9,359 bases of DNA. Origin: Acidobacterium sp. Its GTDB lineage: Bacteria; Acidobacteriota; Terriglobia; Terriglobales; Acidobacteriaceae. Location: positions 31,263 to 40,621 of the forward strand of contig PMAM01000128.1 in assembly GCA_003152595.1 (NCBI GenBank), in the 5' to 3' direction. Positions 1 to 5,939 of this stretch are shown piece after piece; within the stretch, counting starts at the first letter, position 1; each line of letters starts with the position of its first letter. Under the pieces are notes generated by a model that saw only the letters and a program-made list of their open reading frames with translations, was not told where the DNA came from and ran no database searches. The position numbers and the translations under genes were made by a program.

Positions 1-345
1 CAGGTGAAAGGACTGAAAGATAAACCCGGCAAACCGCGCGCGATACGCGTCCAGAGTGATGCAGGCCGCACCGTCGCTCGCCCCGCCCAGATATTCTCCG
101 CGAAACAGCACCGAGCCCTCGGTCGGCGTATCCAGCCCGCCCAGCAGATGCAGCAGCGTCGACTTGCCGCTCCCGCTCGCGCCGGTGATGGCCAGAAAAT
201 CGCCCTTCGCCACGCCAAGGCTCACGCCGCGCAGCGCCTCGATGCGCCCACCCTCATAGCTCTTCTTCACATCGCGGACTTCGAGAATCCACGGCGATCC
301 CGCGCCCGCAGTTCCCACGCCTGGACGGCCAGTCTCGCTACTCAT
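1..345 (-). CDS. ABC transporter ATP-binding protein, MacB/LolD type (partial, C-terminus beyond left edge)
   Basis: This is the nucleotide-binding subunit of an ABC transporter, which hydrolyses ATP on the cytoplasmic face to drive its FtsX-like permease. The visible 115 residues contain the start of an ABC domain (LEVRDVKKSY around residue 21), a perfect Walker A at 55-63 (GASGSGKST) and the Q-loop at 109-112 (IFQS). The signature motif, Walker B and H-loop lie outside the window. The ATG at 345 overlaps the end of the permease gene by 8 bases (ATGAGTAG), so the two are probably translationally coupled. The ALRGVSLGVAKGDFLAITGASGSGKST layout is typical of the LolD/MacB/FtsE group; lipoprotein, peptide or drug export cannot be told apart from this fragment. 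A membrane-fusion or further permease gene may lie beyond the left edge. Confidence 0.93.
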   Translation of the reverse strand, partial: MSSETGRPGVGTAGAGSPWILEVRDVKKSYEGGRIEALRGVSLGVAKGDFLAITGASGSGKSTLLHLLGGLDTPTEGSVLFRGEYLGGASDGAACITLDAYRARFAGFIFQSFHL

Positions 346-1465
346 GCCGCAGCGCCTCTACAGGACTCAACTGCGCTCCGCGCCACGCCGGCACCGACCC
401 CGCCAGCACGCCCACCAGGATCGCCATCAGCAGCCCCTCGAGCAGCGTTTGCACCGGCAACGTCGTCGACGCAATGCTCGCCGTCTGCGGCAACGCGCCC
501 AGAATTCTCAGCGCTCCCCACCCCAGCAGCACTCCGGCCCCGCCGCCCGCCGCCCCCAGAGCCGCCGCCTCTATAAGAATGAGGGTCATCACCCGACCCC
601 TTGACCAGCCCATCGCCCGCAGTACTCCGATCTCTTTCGTGCGCTCGAAGACCGACATCGCCATCGTGTTCGCGATCCCCAGCGCCGCCACCAGCAGCGC
701 GATCAGCGACGTCCCCCACGCCGCCGCATGCGCCAGCAGCACCAGCTGATTGTTCGCCGCGCGCTGCGCCGCAGGAACCGCCCGCAATCCTGGCAGATCC
801 TTTTCCACCGCGTCCTCGGCTTCCTTTTGCCACTGCGCTTGCGAAACACCAGCCGGCGCCGGCTTCAGCTTCACGTGGTACGCCGTCACCTTGCCCGTCA
901 TGCTCGACAGGTTCTGCATCTCGCCCAGCGGCAGAATGATTGCGCCCGTTTCCAGCGCCGATCCGCTGCGGAAAATCCCCACCACCGTGAACGTGCTGCC
1001 CTGCAGATCGATCGTGTCGCCGATCTTCTTATTCAGGCTGCCCGCGAGCAGTTCGCCCAGCATCGCCTCCTGCTGCCCGTCGCGAAAGCGCCGCCCCTGC
1101 AAAATGTTCAGCGCCGAGAATTCGAAGGTGTTCGCTTTCCATCCGTAGACGAGAGTGTTCACCTCGGGCGTCACCGCCATCATGTTGATCACCATCGGCG
1201 CGGCGATCTCGATCTGCGGAATCCGCCGCAGCACATCGCCTGCGCTCTGGTCCACTGAAGTATTTAGGAAAGTCTTCTGCACGACCGCGAGATCGGTGCC
1301 CGCGTTCTCATACATTTCCAGCCATGCGTGCTCGAACGAGCGCGAGAACCCCACCAGCGTCACGAACGCCCCAATGCCCATGCCGATGCCGCACAGCGTC
1401 AGTGCGGTCCGCAGGCGGCGGCGCCAGACGTTTCTCCAGGCAAAACTAACAAAAGAGAGTCGCAT
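338..1465 (-). CDS. FtsX-like ABC transporter permease (MacB/LolC-E family)
   Basis: This is an inner-membrane permease of a type VII ABC (mechanotransmission) transporter and partner of the overlapping ATPase. In its 375 residues I see one N-terminal helix (about 19-40) after a basic stretch RNVWRRRLRT, then a periplasmic MacB-like core domain (about 42-245). Three C-terminal helices follow (about 250-272, 292-318, 338-360). Family marks are the coupling-helix segment SVFERTKEIGVLRAMGWSRG (271-290) and the C-terminal SPVEALR (367-373). The length is right for a MacB-like permease half without fused ATPase. The ATG at 1465 has no strong Shine-Dalgarno sequence in front, but the next residues form the conserved W-RN-RRR-RT start of the family, so the start is believable. 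What it transports cannot be deduced. Confidence 0.92.
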   Translation of the reverse strand: MRLSFVSFAWRNVWRRRLRTALTLCGIGMGIGAFVTLVGFSRSFEHAWLEMYENAGTDLAVVQKTFLNTSVDQSAGDVLRRIPQIEIAAPMVINMMAVTPEVNTLVYGWKANTFEFSALNILQGRRFRDGQQEAMLGELLAGSLNKKIGDTIDLQGSTFTVVGIFRSGSALETGAIILPLGEMQNLSSMTGKVTAYHVKLKPAPAGVSQAQWQKEAEDAVEKDLPGLRAVPAAQRAANNQLVLLAHAAAWGTSLIALLVAALGIANTMAMSVFERTKEIGVLRAMGWSRGRVMTLILIEAAALGAAGGGAGVLLGWGALRILGALPQTASIASTTLPVQTLLEGLLMAILVGVLAGSVPAWRGAQLSPVEALRHE

Positions 1466-1654
1466 CGATTGGGGCTTCGAAAACTGCAGGTATTCAGCGA
1501 AGCCTTCAGCCTACGGGGACGATGCTCCGATGTCTACAGCGAAATCGTCGTTCGCCCGCTACACGAAGTGGTTCCGACCAGCACCATGCGCGCGCTAAGT
1601 GTGGACGCGAATTCCTGAGCAGCAATCTGTCTTCTATATTGATGCCGCCCAGGG
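1466..1654. other. Intergenic gap between permease and PAP2 genes
   Basis: These 189 bases separate two minus-strand genes. I see no convincing coding frame, no clear terminator hairpin after the PAP2 gene and no strong sigma-70 promoter in front of the permease. The length would allow separate promoters, so the PAP2 gene and the ABC unit need not be one operon. Confidence 0.4.
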
Positions 1655-2446
1655 CTACGAGTTGGTTTGCGGCGTTCCCTGCGGATACCCTGCCTTTTGC
1701 GAAACCCGCAGGGAACGCAGTCCGGCCGGTAGAGGTACGCGGACCGCGGCAAATGCGTACGCCAGCGCCGCAGCCAGGTCGATCCAATAGTGCTCTCCCG
1801 TGCCCAGGGTGGCCGCGGCAGTGAGCAAGGAAAACAGTGCCCCGGCCCAGCGCCAGCGCCGAGGCAGATAAGCAGCCAGCACCAACGCCCAGGCCAGGTG
1901 CATCGACGGCATGCAGTTTCGCGGAGCCAGCCGATCGCCCAGATGAGCCGGCCCCACCGCCGGGAACACCAGATACAGAAAAGGAGCACAGAAAGACGTG
2001 AGGGAAAGCGACCATAGACAACGCCGCGCCCAGGGCGTGACGCTCATGACGACGGCTGCGAAAAACGCCAGCGAATAATACACAACCCATAGCGCATCGC
2101 TGCACAGAGCGTGCGCCAGCGTCCAGTGGTAGATCGCCGTACTGGCTCCTGCGTCAATGCGCAGGAAGAACCAGTCCATGGTTCGCGGAGTGAGTCGGAT
2201 GACGAGGTGATTGGCCGCTGCGATGAGAGCGACGAAAAGCGGCATGATGAAGCCTGAGAAAATGAGCTGCTCACGCGCAGCGCGCCTGATGGTCGCGGCC
2301 ACCGCCAGCCATACGCTGCCCAGCGCCGTCCAGGTGATAAAAGGATCGTCGTGATAGCGAATCAGAAGCAACGCTGCCACAACAAACAACAGCCCTAAGG
2401 CAAGCCACTCATCAAACGGCCTGGGACGTTGATCAACCGGGACCAT
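1655..2446 (-). CDS. PAP2-superfamily integral membrane protein (Aur1/IPC synthase-like)
   Basis: This is a predicted membrane lipid phosphatase or phosphotransferase. Its 263 residues are mostly hydrophobic, with about six helices. The catalytic layout is visible: FPAVGP at 161-166, PSMH at 180-183 (H183) and GEHYWID at 217-223 (H219, D223). The H...HxxxD triad with PSMH matches the PAP2_3 / inositol phosphorylceramide synthase (Aur1) branch, in which the two His and the Asp transfer a phospho-head group. Known family chemistry allows either sphingolipid head-group transfer or simple phosphatidate/undecaprenyl-PP dephosphorylation; the sequence does not decide. The ATG at 2446 has only a weak AGGG upstream. 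The gene is divergent from the DHA2 exporter and upstream, on the same strand, of the ABC unit. The hydrophilic last 20 residues appear unconserved. Confidence 0.85.
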   Translation of the reverse strand: MVPVDQRPRPFDEWLALGLLFVVAALLLIRYHDDPFITWTALGSVWLAVAATIRRAAREQLIFSGFIMPLFVALIAAANHLVIRLTPRTMDWFFLRIDAGASTAIYHWTLAHALCSDALWVVYYSLAFFAAVVMSVTPWARRCLWSLSLTSFCAPFLYLVFPAVGPAHLGDRLAPRNCMPSMHLAWALVLAAYLPRRWRWAGALFSLLTAAATLGTGEHYWIDLAAALAYAFAAVRVPLPAGLRSLRVSQKAGYPQGTPQTNS

Positions 2447-2627
2447 GGCAACACCCTACAGGGGCAGTCCAGCGAGGGACCATCCCACGTTCCGGGCAAT
2501 CGCTCAACAACCTGCACCCATTCCACGCCGGGCGGGAGGACATTCCTTCCGTGCGCAATTTGTGACCGGGGGCACAGCCTCGCACCCGTCTTCCAACCTA
2601 GTCTGAAACGTCGCCGGAGAGACTTGG
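2447..2627. promoter_or_regulatory. Divergent intergenic region between PAP2 and DHA2 exporter genes
   Basis: This 181-base spacer must carry the start signals for both divergent genes. A GGAGA ribosome-binding site at 2616-2620 sits seven bases before the GTG start of the exporter. An imperfect inverted repeat (GGAGGA-cat-TCCTTCC) near 2536-2551 could be an operator, but I would not rely on it. No regulator gene is adjacent, and no clear -35/-10 pair was found by eye. Confidence 0.35.
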
Positions 2628-4262
2628 GTGGCAACGATTGTCGAACCCCCGGTAGCCCTCGTCGCAGGCGCGGGTACCCCGCCGCCATCGCCGACCTCTG
2701 CCGAGGCCGCCGCCGTTCCCGCCTCGAACCCCTGGGTCGTGGCCATCTCCGTCATGCTGGCCACCTTCATGGAGGTCCTCGACACCTCCATCGCCTCGGT
2801 CGCCCTCCCTTATATAGCGGGCACCCTGGCCGCTTCCAACTCCGAAGCCACCTGGGTCCTCACCAGCTACCTCATCGCCAACGCCGTCATCCTCCCGGCC
2901 AGCAACTGGTTCTCTCTCCGCTTCGGACGCAAGCGCTTCCTCATTACCTGTGTCTGCCTCTTTACCGTCGCCTCCTTCTGGTGCGGAGCCGCCCCCTCTC
3001 TCGGCATGCTTTTGCTGGCCCGCGTGTTGCAGGGCGCAGGCGGCGGAGCGCTGCAGCCGCTCTCCCAGGCCATCCTGCTCGAGAGCTTCCCGCCCAAAAA
3101 GCGCGGCGCCGCCATGGCCCTCTTCGGCTTCGGAGTCGTCGTTGCCCCCGTCCTCGGGCCCACTCTGGGCGGCTGGCTCACCGACTCCTACAGCTGGCGC
3201 TACGCCTTCTACATCAATATCCCCATCGGTGTGCTGGCGGTCTTCATGATCAGCCGCTTCGTGCACGACCCCCCCTACATCAAAAACGCCAAAGCCGGCG
3301 CCTTTGACAACCTCGGTTTCGGCCTCCTCTGCCTCTGGTCCGGTTGCCTCCAGATCGTCCTCGACAAGGGCCAGGAGGTGGACTGGTTCAGCGCCCCGTG
3401 GATCCGCTGGGCCACCATGATTCTCATCGTCTCCCTGGTCTGGTTTATCCGGCACGAGTGGACGAAAAGGAACCCGTTGGTGGACCTGCGAATCCTCGTC
3501 CGCAACCGCAACTTCGCCGTCGGCTGCCTGCTCATCTTCCTGCTTGGCTTCACCATCTACATCACGGTGGCCATGATGCCGCTCTTCTATCAGGAGGTCC
3601 TCGGCTACACGGCGCTCACTGCCGGCCTCGTTGTCGCGCCGCGCGGCCTGGGTTCCATGCTCGGGCTGCCGCTCATGGGCGCCATCAGTCACCGGGTCGA
3701 CAATCGTTGGCTCATCACCATTGGCTTCACCGGATTCGGGCTGCTCTCCATCTGGTTCTCGCTCATCAATACCGGCATCGGTCCCACCACGATGCTGATC
3801 CCCATCGTGCTCACCGGATTCGCCCTCAGCTTCGTGTTCGTCCCCATCGGCAACATGGCCACCGTCACGCTCAGCAACGAGGAGATGGGCAACGCCACCG
3901 GCATTTTCAATCTGCTGCGCAATATCGGCGGATCGATCGGCATCTCCCTCGCCGCCACCATGCTCGTCCGCCGGATGGACTTCCATCAGGCCCGCATCGC
4001 CGGCACAGTCCCGCTTTCCGGCGTCTGGTTCCAGCAGCACATGGCAGCCATGGCCGCGTACTTTGGCCACCAACTCGGCCCGGCCCAGGGCCAGCCCGCC
4101 GCTCTGGCCGCGATGTACATGCAGCTCGAACGCCAGGCCCTCCTCTGGGGCTTCGTGGACGTCTTCCGCTGGACCGCCCTGGTCGCCTTCGCCGCCGGCC
4201 TCGCCGTCTGGTCCTTCCGCCGCATCAGCCACGGCGACGACGGCAGCGTCAAGGTGCACTGA
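2628..4262 (+). CDS. DHA2-family MFS multidrug efflux transporter (EmrB/QacA type)
   Basis: This is a proton-coupled drug antiporter with 14 predicted inner-membrane helices, 544 residues, a normal length for EmrB-like proteins. Visible family motifs are D1 (LDTSIASVALP, 51-61), a motif-A-like loop (NWFSLRFGRKR, 93-103), motif B (ARVLQGAGGG, 131-140, with R132) and antiporter motif C (GVVVAPVLGPTLGGW, 169-183). The late DHA2 signature GNATGIFNLLRNIGGSIG is at 421-438. The start is GTG, supported by GGAGA seven bases upstream; the Ala/Pro-rich first 34 residues form a cytoplasmic tail. In Gram-negatives EmrB usually works with the membrane-fusion protein EmrA and an outer-membrane channel, but no EmrA gene lies beside it here, so it may act alone or with a remote partner. 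Substrate unknown. Codons are strongly C-ending. Confidence 0.95.
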   Translation: MATIVEPPVALVAGAGTPPPSPTSAEAAAVPASNPWVVAISVMLATFMEVLDTSIASVALPYIAGTLAASNSEATWVLTSYLIANAVILPASNWFSLRFGRKRFLITCVCLFTVASFWCGAAPSLGMLLLARVLQGAGGGALQPLSQAILLESFPPKKRGAAMALFGFGVVVAPVLGPTLGGWLTDSYSWRYAFYINIPIGVLAVFMISRFVHDPPYIKNAKAGAFDNLGFGLLCLWSGCLQIVLDKGQEVDWFSAPWIRWATMILIVSLVWFIRHEWTKRNPLVDLRILVRNRNFAVGCLLIFLLGFTIYITVAMMPLFYQEVLGYTALTAGLVVAPRGLGSMLGLPLMGAISHRVDNRWLITIGFTGFGLLSIWFSLINTGIGPTTMLIPIVLTGFALSFVFVPIGNMATVTLSNEEMGNATGIFNLLRNIGGSIGISLAATMLVRRMDFHQARIAGTVPLSGVWFQQHMAAMAAYFGHQLGPAQGQPAALAAMYMQLERQALLWGFVDVFRWTALVAFAAGLAVWSFRRISHGDDGSVKVH

Positions 4263-4272
4263 AGAGAGTCTT

Positions 4273-4716
4273 GTGAGAATCTACCTCGATGTCTGTGCGC
4301 TGAATCGTCTGCTGGATGATCAACGGCAGCCCCGCATTCGCAGAGAGGCTGAAGCAGTCGAGGAGATTTTCGGGCTGATCCAGTCGAAACAGGTACGTTG
4401 GATCGCCGGCGCAGTCCTGCAGTCCGAAATCATGCGAACACCTGACCGTCAAAAAAGGGATGACATTCTGGCGCTCATGCGATTCGCCGATGAGCAACCT
4501 CCGCTCTCTTCGCGGGCGATCTTGCGAGCCGCAATGCTTGAACAGATTGGATATGGCCCGTTTGATGCGCTCCATCTGGCGATCGCAGAAGACTCCGGTG
4601 CCGATGTACTCCTCACGACCGATGATCGTTTCACCAGGCAGGCGAACCGCGGATTGGGGAACCCGACCATTCCGGTCATGAATCCGGTAAACTGGCTGCG
4701 GGGAGGGAAGCCATGA
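4273..4716 (+). CDS. PIN-domain ribonuclease, VapC-like toxin
   Basis: This is a small predicted Mg2+-dependent RNase, probably the toxin of a VapBC-type module. Its 147 residues carry the full acidic set expected for a PIN active site: D6 (IYLDVCALNR), E52 (QSEIMR), D98 (PFDALHLA) and D117/D118 (LTTDDRF). The start DVCALNRLLDDQ places it in the subfamily with a conserved DxCxLNRxxDDQ opening. I chose the GTG at 4273, which puts the catalytic Asp at the usual position and follows a purine-rich stretch (GAAGAGAG, 4261-4268). Longer in-frame versions would run into the exporter gene in another frame. It starts 10 bases after the exporter stop and ends in an ATGA overlap with the next gene. Codon use is less extreme than in its neighbours, consistent with acquisition as a module. 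Confidence 0.85.
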   Translation: MRIYLDVCALNRLLDDQRQPRIRREAEAVEEIFGLIQSKQVRWIAGAVLQSEIMRTPDRQKRDDILALMRFADEQPPLSSRAILRAAMLEQIGYGPFDALHLAIAEDSGADVLLTTDDRFTRQANRGLGNPTIPVMNPVNWLRGGKP

Positions 4717-4922
4717 AGAGCGTTGAGCAAATGACCGACGAACAGCTCGAACGTCACGCGCTCGAAATCCTGGGTCGCGAACTTGGCCCGCTCGGCCTCG
4801 CCCGTTTTCTGCGTGCCTTCCGCTCTGGCACTGGCAATTACACCGCCGAGCGCAATCGCTGGCTCGGGAAAACCACGGTTCGCAGCGTTACCAAACCTGC
4901 GAAGTCCCGCCGCATTTCCTGA
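4713..4922 (+). CDS. Small partner protein of the PIN toxin (putative antitoxin)
   Basis: A 69-residue protein with an acidic, helical N-terminus (MTDEQLERHALEILGREL, 7-24), a conserved-looking core ending in GTGNYTAERNRWL (39-51), and a basic C-terminal tail. I recognise the LGxxGLxRFLxxFxxGxGNYTxERxxWL pattern as that of small proteins often encoded beside PIN-domain genes. I do not know of a named domain, so the antitoxin role is an inference from the ATGA overlap (4713-4716) with the PIN gene. A strong ribosome-binding site (GGAGGG, 4702-4707) precedes the ATG. Its stop lies inside the 3' end of the convergent rsmA, a 35-base overlap. The order is toxin first, opposite to classical vapBC. 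Confidence 0.75.
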   Translation: MKSVEQMTDEQLERHALEILGRELGPLGLARFLRAFRSGTGNYTAERNRWLGKTTVRSVTKPAKSRRIS

Positions 4923-5772
4923 CCCCCTTCACCCCCCCCAGCTCCCGCCACAAGCCCGCCAGCTTCTCCACCTCCAGCTCCTCCGCCCGAGCCCCCGCAC
5001 TCACCCCACACCTCTCCATCGCCGCCGTGACCCGACCCGCCTCGAACCCCGCGTTCCGCAGATTCTTCCCCAGCATCTTCCTCTTCTGCGCAAAGCAGCT
5101 CCGGACAAACCGCAAAAATCCCTCCGCCTCCCCGGGGTCCCCGGCGCGCCCGGTGTTGGCGCCGTGGGGTTGGACACCCAACTCCGCAAACCGCGGAGCC
5201 ATCGTCAGCCGCACCACCGTCGAGTGCACCTGCGGCGGAGGCGAAAACTCCCCCGGCGACAACGTCATCAGCTTCTCCACCCGCGCAACCATCTGCGCCG
5301 TCACCGTCAGCACGCCATAGTCCCGCGTCCCCGGCACGGCCGCCAACCGATCCGCCACCTCCCGCTGCACCATCACCACCGCCCGCTCGATATCCCCCGC
5401 ATATCGAAACAGCCGCAGCAGAATCTCCGTCGTGATGTAGTACGGCAGATTCCCAACGACGAGCAGTTTCTCCTCTTCCCCCGCACGCAGCGCCGCAAAA
5501 TCCGTCCCCAGCACATCTTCCTCAAGAATCGAAACCGACCCGCGCCCCGCAAACTGCTCCCGCAGCCACGGAGCCATTTCCCGATCCAGCTCCACCCCCA
5601 CCAGCCGCCGCGCCCGCGCAGCCAGCAGAGCTGTGATCTCCCCCCGCCCCGGCCCAATCTCCACCACCGTCCGCGCCGACACATCCCCCAGCGCATCCGC
5701 AATCGCCGCCTGCGCCGTCGCGCTCACCAGGAAGTTCTGCCCCAGCCTGGGTCTTTGCCTTCGCTCCCGCAT
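4888..5772 (-). CDS. rsmA: 16S rRNA (adenine1518-N6/adenine1519-N6)-dimethyltransferase RsmA (KsgA)
   Basis: RsmA dimethylates two adjacent adenines in the helix-45 loop of 16S rRNA during late 30S assembly, using S-adenosylmethionine; its loss gives kasugamycin resistance. Family motifs, numbered from the ATG at 5772: GQNFL (11-15), SAM-binding EIGPGRGEIT (38-47), VELD (60-63), catalytic NLPYY (108-112), FSPPPQVHSTVVRL (176-189), and the C-terminal FVRSCFAQKRKML (222-234). A GTG at 5799 would add nine unconserved residues; neither start has well-spaced Shine-Dalgarno bases, and I prefer the ATG because RLGQNFL then sits near the N-terminus. The last 14 residues after WRELGG are encoded after a G8 run and partly within the convergent small gene, and look like unselected tail. 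Codons are mostly G/C-ending, so the plus strand stays C-rich. Confidence 0.93.
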   Translation of the reverse strand: MRERRQRPRLGQNFLVSATAQAAIADALGDVSARTVVEIGPGRGEITALLAARARRLVGVELDREMAPWLREQFAGRGSVSILEEDVLGTDFAALRAGEEEKLLVVGNLPYYITTEILLRLFRYAGDIERAVVMVQREVADRLAAVPGTRDYGVLTVTAQMVARVEKLMTLSPGEFSPPPQVHSTVVRLTMAPRFAELGVQPHGANTGRAGDPGEAEGFLRFVRSCFAQKRKMLGKNLRNAGFEAGRVTAAMERCGVSAGARAEELEVEKLAGLWRELGGVKGVRKCGGTSQVW

Positions 5773-5882
5773 CCTTATTGATTGTGCACCGCTCCGCACC
5801 CTGATCGCCGAATCCGGAACGCGAATAGCATTGGGTTAACAGTTGAGAGCTGGCAGCTAAGAGCGAACGGCCCAGCACTCCT
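5773..5882. promoter_or_regulatory. Divergent rsmA-glgA spacer, repeat-free part
   Basis: This stretch must hold promoters for both rsmA and glgA. It contains a short palindrome AGCTG-G-CAGCT (5848-5858) within a purine-rich run, and TTGGGTTAAC at 5831-5840, but no convincing -35/-10 pair for either direction. If rsmA starts at the alternative GTG, its coding region reaches 5799. Confidence 0.3.
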
Positions 5883-5931
5883 CAACCTGCAACCTGCAAC
5901 CTGTCACCTGCAACCTGCAACCTGTAACCTG
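5883..5931 (+). repeat. Seven-copy tandem heptanucleotide array (CAACCTG) in the glgA leader
   Basis: Seven back-to-back 7-base units: CAACCTG at 5883, 5890 and 5897, TCACCTG at 5904, CAACCTG at 5911 and 5918, and TAACCTG at 5925. Five units are identical and two differ at the first or second base. The array ends eight bases before the glgA ATG, filling the place where a ribosome-binding site would normally be. Being non-coding, copy changes would alter leader length rather than reading frame. Confidence 0.95.
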
Positions 5932-5939
5932 TACTAGCC

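Noticed and set aside
1506..2105. 199-codon minus-strand frame overlapping the PAP2 gene
   Set aside because: It overlaps the PAP2 frame, lacks recognisable motifs, and the alternative frame carries the complete PSMH and HYWID catalytic motifs.
2598..4259. Open minus-strand frame of 553 codons covering the whole exporter gene
   Set aside because: It is the mirror of C-ending codons in the exporter, which removes stops from this antisense frame. Its product is a Glu/Asp/Gly/His-rich string without domain or membrane logic, while the sense frame has all DHA2 motifs.
4063..4272. Longer N-terminus for the PIN protein reaching into the exporter gene
   Set aside because: The added residues are Ala/Ser/Pro-rich exporter shadow, and the catalytic Asp belongs six residues from the start, as given by GTG 4273.
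5883..5931. CRISPR array
   Set aside because: The units are 7 bases and directly abutting with no spacers; this is a simple tandem repeat.
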